From Silvania hatchlandensis (lineage in GTDB: Bacteria > Pseudomonadota > Gammaproteobacteria > Enterobacterales > Enterobacteriaceae), in contig NZ_JAMGZK010000055.1 in assembly GCF_025564065.1 (NCBI RefSeq), positions 186,001 to 250,000 of the forward strand: DNA of 64,000 nt. The letters are read 5' to 3'. Below are positions 7,850-17,278 of this stretch, one piece after another; within the stretch, counting starts at the first letter, position 1; every line of letters begins with the position of its first letter. The translations under genes were made by a program, and so were the position numbers. Below the pieces are notes generated by a model that saw only the letters and a list, made by a program, of their open reading frames with translations, did no database searches and was not told the DNA's origin.

Positions 7850-10800
7850 ATGGAAAATAAGCGCAAAACCGCCAGACATCTGCCTTTACTTTGTCTGTTC
7901 AGTGGCCTGGCGCTGGGGGGCATCAACGCTGCCCAGGCGGCAGACGCCAATAACCCGGCACTGAAAGCGCTGTTCGATCAGGCGAACTACTGGCACGAAA
8001 AATCTCACGATGAGCTGGCGATGGAATCGCTGAAAAAAGTGCTGATGGTGGATGCCAACAATACTCAGGCGCTCTACCTGATGGCCCTGTGGTCGCAGCA
8101 GGCCGGTGACATTAAAGGCGCCGAGCAGTGGCGTGCGCGCTTAACGGCGGTCTCGCCGCAGGATGCTAATTTGCAGGCGCTGGACAATGCCAAACAGATG
8201 CAGCAGGTGCCGCGCGGTCAGCTGGAGCTGGCCCGTCAGCAGGCGCGCAGCGGTAACATTCCGGCCGCGCTGGCCACCTGGCAGAACCTGTTTAGCGGCA
8301 GTCAGCCGCCGCCGAGCCTGGCCCCGGAATATTATCTGACGATGGCGGGGGACAAATCCCTCTATCCGCAGGCGGTGAGCGAGCTGCGCCAGCTGCGGGT
8401 GCAATATCCCCAGGATAACAACATCAAAATTGCGCTGGGCAAAGTGCTGACCTATCAGGAAAGCACGCGCCGGGAAGGGATTAACGTCCTGCAGGATCTG
8501 GCGAGCGGCAGTCAGGATGCGGATCGATCCCTGCGTCAGGCGCTGCTGTGGCTGGGGCCACAGGCGGGTGATGACGCCCTGTACCAGACCTATATCCAGC
8601 GCCACCCGAACGATACTGCGCTGCGGGATTATTACCGCAAGAGCATCGGCGGCGCGGCAAAAGGTGAGGGCTTTGAGGCGCTGAACAGCGGCAATACCGA
8701 CACCGCCCGCAGCCAGTTTGAACAGGTTTTACAGACCAATCCGGAAGATGCCGACGCGCTGGCCGGGATGGGCTACGTTGCCCTGCGTAAGGGTGACTAC
8801 GCCGCAGGTGCGCAGTACCTGAATCGCGCTGCCAGTCTGGGCGGCTCTGCCTCTGATGAGCGCAAGCAGCAGGCGGTGGATGCCGAGTTTTATGGTCAGC
8901 TTGCCCAGGCGCAGGCGGCCTACAAGCAAGGCAATATCAGCCAGGCGCTGGTCCTGAGCGCACCGCTGGCTCAGCGAAGCGGCGAGCAAGGGGCGGCCGC
9001 GAAGCTGTTCCGCGCCGACGTCCAGCGACATAACAAGGACTACACCACTGCCGAGCAGACGCTGCGCGGGTTGTTAACGGAGCAGCCGAATAACGGCGCG
9101 GCTCGCGAAAACCTGTACTATGTGTTGCGCGAGCAAAACAAAACGGCTGAGGCGCAGGCGATGCTGCAAACCCTGCCCGCCAGCCTGCAGGCTAAGCTCC
9201 AGCCGCGTGTCTCCGGCGGCGGCAACCCGACCGATCCGCTGCGTCGTCAGGCGCAGCAGGCGGTGGCCAATGGCGATCCGCAACGCGCTATCGCCCTGCT
9301 GTCGCAAGGCACAACGCGCTATCCGGCCGATCCGTGGCTACGTCTGGATCTGGCCCGTCTGCTGCAGAAGCAGGGCCGTGACGCAGAAGCGGCAAATGCT
9401 ATGGCACCGTCGTTCCGGCCGAACGCCAGCGCCAGTGAACTGTATGCGGCTGCCCTGTTCGCCAGCGAAAACAATGCCTGGCAGCAGTCCCAGACCCTGC
9501 TGTCGCGGATTCCGGCCAGCAGCCAGAATCGGGATATGCGCGAGCTGTCGCAGCGGGTGAATTACAACCTGCAGATGAACGTGGCTGAACGTTATCTGGC
9601 CCAGGGCGACCGGGCGGCGGCAGCCAACACCCTGAAAGCGCTGGCGGTGCGTCCACCAGAAAGCCCGGCAGATGCGGGCAAGCTGGCGCGGATGCTGGCG
9701 CAGAGTGGGGATGTGACCAGCGCGGTGAGCGTGGTGCGGGATAACATGCGCCGCGGCGTGCAGGGTAACGCCGGAGATTATGCCGATCAGGTGACCGTGT
9801 TGAATCAGGCGGGGCTGGGCAGTGAAGCTCAGGCCTGGCTTGCCAACCCGGAACTCCAGTCGCGCAGCACCCCTACGCAGCTGGCCAGCCTTCGCAACGG
9901 CTACGTGATCAACGATGTCGATCGCCTGCGCACTCAGGGCAACTACGCGGCGGCCTACGACAAGCTGATCCGCGCGATGCAAAACGATCCGCAAAACACC
10001 GATCTGATGTTTGCGATGGCGCGCGTGTATCAGTCCGGCAAGATGAACAAAGAAGCCGGCGTGGTATACGACTACCTGATGACCCGCGACACGCCGCAGC
10101 AGGATGCGCGTGCCGGGGCCATTAATGTGGCGTTAGCCAACAACGATGTGGACAAAGCGAAGCAACTGACCGCCGGGCTGAAAAACGACAGCACGCCGGA
10201 ACGCCTGCTGCTGCTGGCCCGTGTCTCAGAGGCCGAAGGTAACCATCAGCAGGCCATGAGCTACCTGCGCACCGCGCGCGGACGCCTGCTGGGTCTGAAG
10301 GACAACAGCGGCGAAACCGCACCGATGCTGGGCGGCCTGGCCTTAGCCGACAACCCGTTTGTCGGCACCACCCGCGCGGGCGATCTGACCACCTCCTCGT
10401 CGCTGTATGGCGAAGCGATGCCGTGGCAGGTGGCCCAGCTGGCGCGTAATCCACAGACCGCCCCGCCGGGCACCGTGCGCACCGATTTACCGGTCGAGAC
10501 GGCGCAGGCCGGCACGCTGCGTCAGGTGGATAATATGATGGAGATGCTGGTCGACAAAACCGCCACCTGGGCGCGTGGCTCAACGGCAATGCGCTCCCGT
10601 GACGGCGAAGAGGGGCTCAGCAAGCTCACCGAATTTAAGGCCCCGCTGCAGTGGTCCACCGTGCCGTTTGGCGATTCGCGTCTGGACGTCAACGTGTCGC
10701 CGATAACCCTCGATGCCGGTAGCTCGTCCGATGAATCCAGCCGTCGTTTTGGTACCGGGGCGCTGATCCAGGGCGAAGTGGCCGAAGAGGTGTATAACGC

Positions 10801-11713
10801 CTCAACCACCACGCCGCCGGAGCTGCCGAATCTCGACAAAATTAAGGTGCCTTCGCAGGGCTCGCAAAGCGCGTCCGGCGTTGAAGTGGCGATGGCGCTC
10901 ACCGGGGATCAGTACAAAATTGATGTCGGATCCACGCCGCTGGGCCAGGATCTGAATACCGTCGTGGGTGGTGTGCAGTGGTCCCCGCAGCTGACCGATT
11001 ACCTCAAGCTGGTGCTGGTGGGTGAACGTCGTGCGGTGGTGGACAGCCTGCTGTCGTATGTCGGTGTGGAAGACAAATACAGCGGCAAGAAGTGGGGCCA
11101 GGTCACCAAAAACGGTGGCAGCGCGCAGCTCAGCTATGACAATGCCGATGCGGGCTTCTATGCCGGTTTTGGCGTGTACGATTACGTCGGGGAGAACGTC
11201 CCGAGCAACACCAGCGTTAACGGCTCGGCGGGGGTCTATTTCCGCCCGTATTACTCAGACGATCGCGAGTTAAAAACTGGCATCAACATGAGTTATATGA
11301 ACTTCGACAAAAACCTGAGCTACTTCAGCTACGGTCAGGGGGGCTATTTCAGCCCGCAGGACTACGTCAGCGTCGCCTTCCCGGTGGATTACACCCAGAA
11401 GTTCGACAACTGGAAGCTGGGGTTGGGCGCGTCGATTGGCTATCAGTCCTACTCCCAGGATGAGAGCCCGTACTTCCCGACCGATGCCGCCATGCAGCGC
11501 CAGCTGGAAGATTATGTCGCTCGCGGCTTTGCCAAAGAGTCGTTCTACAGCGGCAGCAGCAAGAACGGCATGGGGTATAACCTGCGCGCCTCAACCGACT
11601 ACAAACTCAATAAAGACATGAGTATCGGCGGGCAGATTGGCTATGACACCTTTGGCGATTACAACGAAAGTACAGCCAACCTCTACTTCCGCTACCTTCT
11701 GGGGAACAAGTGA
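7850..11713 (+). CDS. bcsC: Cellulose export outer-membrane protein BcsC
   Basis: 1287 residues from the ATG at 7850, chosen because a ribosome-binding stretch (AAAGGTGG) precedes it and a normal signal peptide follows (MENKRKTARH, hydrophobic core, AQAAD). Earlier in-frame starts lie inside bcsB. After the signal come many tetratricopeptide repeats (about 40-800, for example YLMALWSQQAGDIKGAEQWRA), which form the periplasmic scaffold, and a C-terminal domain of about 330 residues that ends in aromatic-alternating strands and a terminal NLYFRYLLGNK, as in the 16-stranded porin that exports the glucan. Length is in the family range. Confidence 0.93.
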   Translation: MENKRKTARHLPLLCLFSGLALGGINAAQAADANNPALKALFDQANYWHEKSHDELAMESLKKVLMVDANNTQALYLMALWSQQAGDIKGAEQWRARLTAVSPQDANLQALDNAKQMQQVPRGQLELARQQARSGNIPAALATWQNLFSGSQPPPSLAPEYYLTMAGDKSLYPQAVSELRQLRVQYPQDNNIKIALGKVLTYQESTRREGINVLQDLASGSQDADRSLRQALLWLGPQAGDDALYQTYIQRHPNDTALRDYYRKSIGGAAKGEGFEALNSGNTDTARSQFEQVLQTNPEDADALAGMGYVALRKGDYAAGAQYLNRAASLGGSASDERKQQAVDAEFYGQLAQAQAAYKQGNISQALVLSAPLAQRSGEQGAAAKLFRADVQRHNKDYTTAEQTLRGLLTEQPNNGAARENLYYVLREQNKTAEAQAMLQTLPASLQAKLQPRVSGGGNPTDPLRRQAQQAVANGDPQRAIALLSQGTTRYPADPWLRLDLARLLQKQGRDAEAANAMAPSFRPNASASELYAAALFASENNAWQQSQTLLSRIPASSQNRDMRELSQRVNYNLQMNVAERYLAQGDRAAAANTLKALAVRPPESPADAGKLARMLAQSGDVTSAVSVVRDNMRRGVQGNAGDYADQVTVLNQAGLGSEAQAWLANPELQSRSTPTQLASLRNGYVINDVDRLRTQGNYAAAYDKLIRAMQNDPQNTDLMFAMARVYQSGKMNKEAGVVYDYLMTRDTPQQDARAGAINVALANNDVDKAKQLTAGLKNDSTPERLLLLARVSEAEGNHQQAMSYLRTARGRLLGLKDNSGETAPMLGGLALADNPFVGTTRAGDLTTSSSLYGEAMPWQVAQLARNPQTAPPGTVRTDLPVETAQAGTLRQVDNMMEMLVDKTATWARGSTAMRSRDGEEGLSKLTEFKAPLQWSTVPFGDSRLDVNVSPITLDAGSSSDESSRRFGTGALIQGEVAEEVYNASTTTPPELPNLDKIKVPSQGSQSASGVEVAMALTGDQYKIDVGSTPLGQDLNTVVGGVQWSPQLTDYLKLVLVGERRAVVDSLLSYVGVEDKYSGKKWGQVTKNGGSAQLSYDNADAGFYAGFGVYDYVGENVPSNTSVNGSAGVYFRPYYSDDRELKTGINMSYMNFDKNLSYFSYGQGGYFSPQDYVSVAFPVDYTQKFDNWKLGLGASIGYQSYSQDESPYFPTDAAMQRQLEDYVARGFAKESFYSGSSKNGMGYNLRASTDYKLNKDMSIGGQIGYDTFGDYNESTANLYFRYLLGNK

Positions 11714-12180
11714 TGAATGACCAGCAGCTTTTGCAGTATTACCAGAATCAACAGTCCCGGTCGGGTTGGTTTTCACTGCTCCACGTGATGATTGAAGGGA
11801 TGGTGGCGAACGTCGGCGAGGCGCAAAGTCACCCGTTCCTCGTGCAGATGGGGGAGACGCTGGCCGAGCGTTTCCCGCTCACCCCTGCGCATACCGTCGG
11901 TGAGCTTGAAGCGCAGATCAACGCCCGTCTGGCGGCGTTTGACTGGGGCGTGATTGATATCGATGCCAGCGACACGGCGATCCGCATCAGCCATATGGCG
12001 CTGCCGGTTCCGGCTGAACCGGCGCAGCAGCTTGCATGGAACCACGCGTTCAGCGCGGTACTGGAAGGGCTGTACGCACGCTGGATGCGTGAGCAGGGTG
12101 GTAAATCCCATGTTTCCCTGTGGCGGGAGGCATCGCCCTCGGCTACGGTTATCCACTTCAGATATCAAAATAATCAGTAA
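11713..12180 (+). CDS. bcsD: Cellulose synthase subunit BcsD
   Basis: 155 residues from ATG 11713, which overlaps the bcsC stop (TGATG). An upstream GTG at 11710 is also in frame, but the ATG fits the coupling better. The sequence (LLHVMIEGMVANVGEAQSHPFL, ARWMREQGG) resembles BcsD, the small protein that forms a cylindrical octamer and orders glucan chains in Acetobacter-type cellulose systems. Its presence defines this as a BcsD-type operon, different from the E. coli bcsQABZC plus bcsEFG layout. There is no signal peptide. Confidence 0.85.
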   Translation: MNDQQLLQYYQNQQSRSGWFSLLHVMIEGMVANVGEAQSHPFLVQMGETLAERFPLTPAHTVGELEAQINARLAAFDWGVIDIDASDTAIRISHMALPVPAEPAQQLAWNHAFSAVLEGLYARWMREQGGKSHVSLWREASPSATVIHFRYQNNQ

Positions 12181-12189
12181 GGAACAGGC

Positions 12190-13179
12190 ATGTGGCAGCG
12201 AAGTAAAACCTTGCTTCTGGTGCTGGGGCTGATATGCAGTTACCCGGCGATCGCCGGCAGCGCCTGGGACAGTTACAAAGCACGCTTTTTGATGGCGGAT
12301 GGCCGGATCATTGATACCGGCAACAACAGCGTGAGCCATACCGAAGGCCAGGGCTTCGCCATGATGATGGCGGTGCGTAATAACGATCGGGCAAGCTTTG
12401 ACAAGATCTGGGGCTGGACGAAAAAAAATCTGCAAAACCCGGAGACGGGCCTGTTTTACTGGCGCTATAACCCGGTTGCCGCCGATCCGATTGTCGATAA
12501 AAACAACGCCACCGACGGCGACACCTTTATCGCCTGGGCGCTGCTGAAAGCGGGCACCCAGTGGAAGGACAACGCCTACCTGAACGCCTCGGATGCAATT
12601 ACTAAGTCGCTGGTGGCGCGGAACGTCATCAGTTTTGCCGGGTATCGCGTGATGCTGCCCGGTGCGAAAGGCTTTAACCTCAACAGCTACGTTAATCTCA
12701 ACCCGTCGTATTTTATCTTCCCGGCGTGGGAAGATTTCGCCCAACGCAGTCATTTGACCGTGTGGCGGGAACTGATCAATGACGGGCAAAAGCTGCTGGT
12801 GAAAATGCGCTTTGGCAATCCGCAGCTTCCGGCAGACTGGGTGTCGCTGTATGCCGACGGGCGCGTCGCTCCGGCCAAAGAGTGGCCCGCGCGCTTTAGT
12901 TACGATGCAATTCGGGTGCCGCTGTACGTGAAATGGGCGCAGCCCGCCAGCCCGCTGCTGGCACCGTATAACGCTTACTGGGGACGTTTTACGCGGACTC
13001 AGACGCCTGCCTGGGTGAACATCACCACCAACGATCCGGCCCCGTACATGATGGACGGCGGTTTGCTGGCGGTGCGCGACTTCACGATGGGGCAACTCCC
13101 GGCGGGCGAGCCGCAGATCACCACCAAAGAGGATTACTACTCTGCGAGCCTGAAGATGCTGGTGTCGCTGGCGAGATAA
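12190..13179 (+). CDS. bcsZ: Periplasmic endo-1,4-beta-glucanase BcsZ (GH8)
   Basis: 329 residues. A short signal peptide (MWQRSKTLLLVLGLICSYPAIAG) precedes a glycoside hydrolase family 8 domain. The catalytic acid is expected at E52 in SHTEGQGFAMMMAV and the base region at D109 in NNATDGDTFIAWAL, both present. It trims cellulose chains in the periplasm and affects fibre architecture. It follows bcsD by nine bases with a GGAACAGGC ribosome-binding region and is the last gene of the operon; a terminator hairpin follows 24 bases later. Confidence 0.93.
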   Translation: MWQRSKTLLLVLGLICSYPAIAGSAWDSYKARFLMADGRIIDTGNNSVSHTEGQGFAMMMAVRNNDRASFDKIWGWTKKNLQNPETGLFYWRYNPVAADPIVDKNNATDGDTFIAWALLKAGTQWKDNAYLNASDAITKSLVARNVISFAGYRVMLPGAKGFNLNSYVNLNPSYFIFPAWEDFAQRSHLTVWRELINDGQKLLVKMRFGNPQLPADWVSLYADGRVAPAKEWPARFSYDAIRVPLYVKWAQPASPLLAPYNAYWGRFTRTQTPAWVNITTNDPAPYMMDGGLLAVRDFTMGQLPAGEPQITTKEDYYSASLKMLVSLAR

Positions 13180-13202
13180 ACGCACTTATAGCGGATTTTT
13201 GG

Positions 13203-13241
13203 AAAGCGCCTCGCAAAGATGAATTGCGGTGGCGCTTTTTG
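13203..13241 (+). terminator. Rho-independent terminator after bcsZ
   Basis: The inverted repeat AAAGCGCCTCGCAA / TTGCGGTGGCGCTTT, followed by a run of five T, forms a strong hairpin just after the bcs operon. Confidence 0.8.
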
Positions 13242-13488
13242 CGTTTTTGCAGGCGCGGATGCTGTGGCAGCGATCCCCTGTTCGTCGAGAGATCCTGCCT
13301 TATGCCGACCTGTTTAGATCGGGTTTTTTATTCGGTGAAGGACTTTTTTGCCCACGGCAAATCAATCGCGCAAAATAATCCTCCAGCTGCACAAACATCC
13401 TTAGCCTCTCACAAATAATGCCATGTTAGCTTAACCCCATCGTTTATTGCTGCTTACCGTGCCGGTATCCTGATAAAGGTTTTAACAC
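13242..13488 (+). promoter_or_regulatory. Upstream region of the microcompartment enzyme operon
   Basis: There is no convincing gene in these 247 bases. They must hold the promoter for the alcohol dehydrogenase operon that starts at 13489 (ribosome-binding AAAGG at 13476-13480). I could not pick a core promoter, and the 17-bp box found upstream of the shell operon and the metK-like gene is not seen here. Confidence 0.4.
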
Positions 13489-14607
13489 ATGGCCAGTTAT
13501 TCTTTTTCCTGCCCTGATATCTATTTTGGTGAGGAGGCGATTACCTCGCTGAGCCAGTTTAATGGCAAACGCGTCGGTATTGTCACCGACGATTTTATGG
13601 TGACGTCAGGTAAAACCCGTTATTTGATTAATTACATGCCCCAGGCGTCGGTGTCTATTTTTGGCGAGGTTAAACCCGATCCTGATATTGATATTTTGAC
13701 CGCGGGTGCGGCGCATTTTAAAACCTTTAAACCTGAGGTGATTATTGCCCTCGGCGGGGGGTCGTCGCTGGATGCAGCGAAAGGCATCAAAGTGACGCTG
13801 GAGGAGTATTTCGCCAGTCATCACATCGATCTTATCGCTATTCCCACCACCAGTGGATCCGGTTCAGAGGTGACCTCTTACGCGATCATTTCCGATCCGA
13901 AAAACGGGCGTAAATACCCGCTGATCTCCGGGCATCTGGTGCCGGATATTGCCATTCTCGATCCCAACCTGGTATTAACCGTCCCGCGCCATGTGGCGGT
14001 GGATACCGGTATGGATGTGCTGACTCACGCCATCGAGGCGTTTGTCGCCACCGGCGCGAACGACTTTAGCGATGCGCTGGCGGAAAAATCCATCGCGCTC
14101 ACCTGGCGCTACCTGCCGCAGGTGTTCAACGATGAAAAAGACATTCTGGCGCGTACTCATATGCACAATGCCTCTTGCATGGCCGGCATGGCGTTTAACG
14201 CCGCCGGGCTGGGACTGGTCCACGGCATGGCCCATGCCATTGGCGGTATGTTGCATATTCCCCACGGCAAAATTAATGCCATGCTGCTGCCGATTATTAT
14301 CGACTTCAACAGCAAACAGGCTTCCACACACACCCGCGACCGCTACCACCGCTGTGCGCAGATCATGGGGATCGATCATGCCGTTCCCGAGCAGGCTATC
14401 GCGCAGATGACGCAGGCTATCCGGCAGATTAACCGCCATTTCGGTATTCCCGCCACGCTAAACGCGTTGGGCATTGAACGGGCGAAGATCAGCACGCTAC
14501 GCGCGGCACTGGTGAGTTCCGCGCTGGTTGACGGCTGCACGGCATCAAACCCACGGCCTGTTAACCCACAGGATGTGGAAGCCCTCATCGATCAGGTGAC
14601 TGGCTAA
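13489..14607 (+). CDS. Iron-containing alcohol dehydrogenase (propanol dehydrogenase, PduQ-like)
   Basis: 372 residues. This is a group III Fe-dependent alcohol dehydrogenase: nucleotide-binding GGGSSLDAAK at about 88-97, and metal ligands in DTGMDVLTHAIEAFV and in GLVHGMAHAIGGMLHIPHGKINAMLLP, including the expected three histidines. In a 1,2-propanediol microcompartment it would reduce propionaldehyde to 1-propanol and regenerate NAD+ inside the shell for the aldehyde dehydrogenase. No clear encapsulation helix is visible at either end. It is the first gene of the locus, 139 bases before pduL; the intervening hairpin lacks a T-run. Confidence 0.88.
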   Translation: MASYSFSCPDIYFGEEAITSLSQFNGKRVGIVTDDFMVTSGKTRYLINYMPQASVSIFGEVKPDPDIDILTAGAAHFKTFKPEVIIALGGGSSLDAAKGIKVTLEEYFASHHIDLIAIPTTSGSGSEVTSYAIISDPKNGRKYPLISGHLVPDIAILDPNLVLTVPRHVAVDTGMDVLTHAIEAFVATGANDFSDALAEKSIALTWRYLPQVFNDEKDILARTHMHNASCMAGMAFNAAGLGLVHGMAHAIGGMLHIPHGKINAMLLPIIIDFNSKQASTHTRDRYHRCAQIMGIDHAVPEQAIAQMTQAIRQINRHFGIPATLNALGIERAKISTLRAALVSSALVDGCTASNPRPVNPQDVEALIDQVTG

Positions 14608-14746
14608 CTGGATACGTTTGTCCTGCCTGCATGAAGCAGGCAAAAAAGTCCTGTCGAACAACAAATATCGGGCGTCGTTACTCCCTATCCTGATGTACAG
14701 ACGCTCAGTACCCATGAGTTAACCCAATGATCAGGTCGTTTCCGTT

Positions 14747-15433
14747 ATGAATTACACCGAACAACAAGCTGAATGGATCACCCAACAAATCCTGCATGAG
14801 CTCGCTGCCCGTAAAAGCCCGGCGGCGTCCGCCACCGCGCCCGTTGCGCTGGAGATCCCGGTGGGCGTGTCGAACCGTCACGTCCACCTGTGCCGGGAGG
14901 ATATGGACATTCTGTTTGGGTACGGCTCAACGCTGACCCGTTTTAAAGCGGTCAAACAGCCTGGGCAATATGCTGCCGAAGAGATGGTGACGCTGCGCGG
15001 TCCGAAAGGTGAACTGAGCAAAGTGCGGGTATTAGGCCCGTTGCGTAAAACCACTCAGGTGGAAATCTCCGTCGCCGATGGTTTCGCGCTGGGTGCCAAA
15101 GCGCCCGTTCGCATGTCGGGCGATCTGTTGGAATCGCCAGGGATTGACATCATCGGCCCGAAAGGACGCGTGGTGAAGCACAACGGCATGATTGTGGCCT
15201 GGCGCCATATCCATGTTTCACCGCAGGAAGCCGAGCTGCATGGCCTGCGCGACGGGATGGAAATTGATGTTCAGACCAACGGCCCACGCGGCGGCGTGCT
15301 GAGCCACGTGGTGGTGCGCGTCACGGCGGATGCCGTGCTGGAACTGCATATCGATGTGGAGGAGGCCAACGGTTTCGGCCTGCGTAACGGCGACACGGTG
15401 CGCGGTATCAAACAGGATGTGCGCCATGGCTGA
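14747..15433 (+). CDS. pduL: Phosphate propanoyltransferase PduL
   Basis: 228 residues. It interconverts propionyl-CoA and propionyl phosphate inside the compartment. Zinc-ligand histidines are present in SNRHVHL (H45, H47), RHIHVSP (H154, H156) and LELHID (H201), the PduL signature. The first 20 residues (MNYTEQQAEWITQQILHELA) form an amphipathic helix followed by an Ala/Pro/Ser linker, the usual design of an encapsulation peptide that targets enzymes to the shell. Length matches the family. The stop overlaps the eutJ-like start by eight bases. Confidence 0.92.
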   Translation: MNYTEQQAEWITQQILHELAARKSPAASATAPVALEIPVGVSNRHVHLCREDMDILFGYGSTLTRFKAVKQPGQYAAEEMVTLRGPKGELSKVRVLGPLRKTTQVEISVADGFALGAKAPVRMSGDLLESPGIDIIGPKGRVVKHNGMIVAWRHIHVSPQEAELHGLRDGMEIDVQTNGPRGGVLSHVVVRVTADAVLELHIDVEEANGFGLRNGDTVRGIKQDVRHG

Positions 15434-16244
15434 CAGCCCCGAAAACCGCCGATTGCACGAACTGGCCGCGCTGATTGACAGCGGCGAATGTCGGCCCTGC
15501 ACCGGCGCGTTGAAGGTGGGGGTGGACCTCGGTACCGCCAATATCGCGATAGTGGTCGTGGATGCGGATAACCAACCGGTGGCGGGCGTGACATCCCCCT
15601 CCAGTGTGGTGAAAGACGGCGTGGTGGTGGATTACCTTACTGCCAGCCGGGTGGTCTCGCGGCTGAAAAGGATCCTCGAGGAAAGACTGGGCCGCACCCT
15701 CGATCGCGCGGCGACCGCGATTCCACCGGGAATTTCTGACGGTAACACCAAGGTGATCGTCAACGTCGTGGAGTCTGCGGGCTTTACCGTCACGAAAGTG
15801 CTTGATGAACCGGTGGCCGCCGCCAGTGCGCTGAATATCAAAAACGGTGCGGTAGTGGATGTGGGGGGCGGGACAACCGGAATGAGCATTTTGAAAAGCG
15901 GCAAAGTGACCTTTAGCGCTGATGAACCCACCGGCGGCAGCCACATGACGCTGGTTATCGCGGGTGCGCTCGGTCTGGCGTATGCCGAGGCAGAAGAGAT
16001 GAAGAAAGATCCGGCTCTGGAAGCGCAGGTCTTTACCCTGGTGCTGCCGGTGGCGCAAAAAATGGCCAGCCTGGTGTCGGGATGGCTCGCCACGCAGCGG
16101 GTGAAAAATATTTATCTGGTGGGCGGCGCCAGCAGCTTCAGCCAGTTTGCTGCAGTGTTTAGCAAACACACGGGCAAAAATGTGGTTCCGTCGGTGGAGC
16201 CACTGCTAGTTACGCCGTTAGGCATCGCGATGAATGCGGGGTAA
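15426..16244 (+). CDS. eutJ: EutJ-like Hsp70/actin-fold chaperone of the microcompartment
   Basis: 272 residues from ATG 15426, inside the end of pduL. Actin/Hsp70-fold nucleotide-binding motifs are visible: VGVDLGTANIAIVVVD (phosphate 1), VVDVGGGTTGMSILKSG (phosphate 2) and IYLVGGASSFSQFA (adenosine). EutJ proteins lack the substrate-binding domain of DnaK and are thought to assist folding or reactivation of microcompartment enzymes, but their role has not been settled. The length is right for EutJ. Here the client may be the glycyl radical enzyme or the aldehyde dehydrogenase; that is inference. Confidence 0.88.
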   Translation: MADSPENRRLHELAALIDSGECRPCTGALKVGVDLGTANIAIVVVDADNQPVAGVTSPSSVVKDGVVVDYLTASRVVSRLKRILEERLGRTLDRAATAIPPGISDGNTKVIVNVVESAGFTVTKVLDEPVAAASALNIKNGAVVDVGGGTTGMSILKSGKVTFSADEPTGGSHMTLVIAGALGLAYAEAEEMKKDPALEAQVFTLVLPVAQKMASLVSGWLATQRVKNIYLVGGASSFSQFAAVFSKHTGKNVVPSVEPLLVTPLGIAMNAG

Positions 16245-16254
16245 GTGAGAATCG

Positions 16255-16971
16255 ATGGACAGCCAGACCTTATCGCAACTGCTGGACCGCGCGATCGCTG
16301 AATTGTTGGCACAGTCCGTCGCGCAAAAAAATGTTCGGGTGGTAGTGACCGGCGACGATCTTTCTTCGCTCCCTGACACCTTGAACTGTCTCGCGGCACT
16401 CGAGCAGGCGGGCTACCAGTTATGGGTGAGTTTTTCTCACAGTGCCAGCCAGTCGGCGCTGAAAGATGCCTGCATCGACAGGTTGCGCCAGTGGGGTTCT
16501 CGCGCCGGATTCGACCACCATAGCGGTGATTACGACGCACTCTATCTCCCGGCGCTCTCGATTAACAGTATGAGCAAAATTGCGCTGGGCATCCGCGACA
16601 ACCTGGCTTGCGAGGCGGTATTCCAGGCGTTGCATCAGCGTAAACAGACGATCGCCACGCTGCATCCCCAGTGCCATGACAACCGCTTACCGCTGCCGCT
16701 GTTAGCCCGGCTGGAGGGTTATACGCACATGCTGGAAAGCTACGGCGTGACGCTCTCGGGCAAAAAAATGGCCCACATCGACTCTCCCCCGGTGAGCCAG
16801 TCTGCGCCATTCACCAGCCTGCCGTTCGCCGGTAAAAAACGCTTAATCGCCCTGCGCGATATTCGTCTGCTTGCCCCCGGCGAAGGATTGCGGGTCGAGC
16901 GCGATACGCTGATTACCCCTGCCGCTAAAGACGAAATCAAGCGGCGCAATCTCACCCTTATTTACGGCTAA
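16255..16971 (+). CDS. Microcompartment-associated flavoprotein
   Basis: 238 residues. It resembles the flavoprotein-like family found in glycyl radical microcompartment loci: a Rossmann-like core with VRVVVTGDD, a middle segment YDALYLPALSINSMSKIALGIRDNLACEAV, and the C-terminal LLAPGEGLRVERDTLITPAAKDEIKRRNL motif also seen in other microcompartment proteins. The N-terminus (MDSQTLSQLLDRAIAELLAQ) is an amphipathic helix that could be an encapsulation peptide. Function is unproven; a redox or cofactor role is suggested by the fold. It sits ten bases after eutJ and eleven before the pentameric shell gene. Confidence 0.65.
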   Translation: MDSQTLSQLLDRAIAELLAQSVAQKNVRVVVTGDDLSSLPDTLNCLAALEQAGYQLWVSFSHSASQSALKDACIDRLRQWGSRAGFDHHSGDYDALYLPALSINSMSKIALGIRDNLACEAVFQALHQRKQTIATLHPQCHDNRLPLPLLARLEGYTHMLESYGVTLSGKKMAHIDSPPVSQSAPFTSLPFAGKKRLIALRDIRLLAPGEGLRVERDTLITPAAKDEIKRRNLTLIYG

Positions 16972-16982
16972 CCGGAGGAAGT

Positions 16983-17255
16983 ATGTATCTCGCAAAAGTC
17001 ACTGGCGCGTTAGTTTCCACCACCAAACACGTCTCCCTGAACGGCTCGAAACTGCTGATAGTGGCGCGCCTGGATGAAAACTATCGGCCTACCGGCCATG
17101 CACAGGTGGCTGTGGATACCGTCGGCGCGGGTAACGGCGAGATTGTTATCGTGACCACCGGCAGCTCGGCGCGGATGAGCAACAGCAAAGAGCATTCGGT
17201 GATTGATGCTGCCGTGGTGGGCATCGTGGACGCGCTTGACCTTAACGGCAAATAG
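16983..17255 (+). CDS. Pentameric shell vertex protein (EutN/CcmL family, BMC-P)
   Basis: 90 residues. It starts MYLAKVTGALVSTTKH and contains the beta-strand pattern LLIVARLD and the conserved VDTVGAGNGEIVIVTTGSSAR, the signature of EutN/CcmL/PduN pentamers that cap the vertices of the icosahedral shell. A strong ribosome-binding site GGAGGAAG precedes the ATG. This is the only vertex protein seen in the locus, which is enough to close a shell. Confidence 0.92.
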   Translation: MYLAKVTGALVSTTKHVSLNGSKLLIVARLDENYRPTGHAQVAVDTVGAGNGEIVIVTTGSSARMSNSKEHSVIDAAVVGIVDALDLNGK

Positions 17256-17278
17256 CGGCGCTCAGAGGAGGGTAATGT

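Noticed and set aside
11773-13185. 470-codon open frame on the - strand across bcsD and bcsZ
   Set aside because: It is antisense to two well-supported genes, Arg/His-rich with no domain, and typical of a shadow frame in GC-rich DNA.
13224-13418. 64-codon + strand frame after bcsZ
   Set aside because: It starts inside the bcsZ terminator hairpin, has no ribosome-binding site and a Cys/Arg-rich random composition.
14620-14646. GCCTGC / GCAGGC hairpin after the alcohol dehydrogenase gene
   Set aside because: It is followed by A, not T, on the + strand, and lacks a T-run on the other strand, so it is not a clear terminator.
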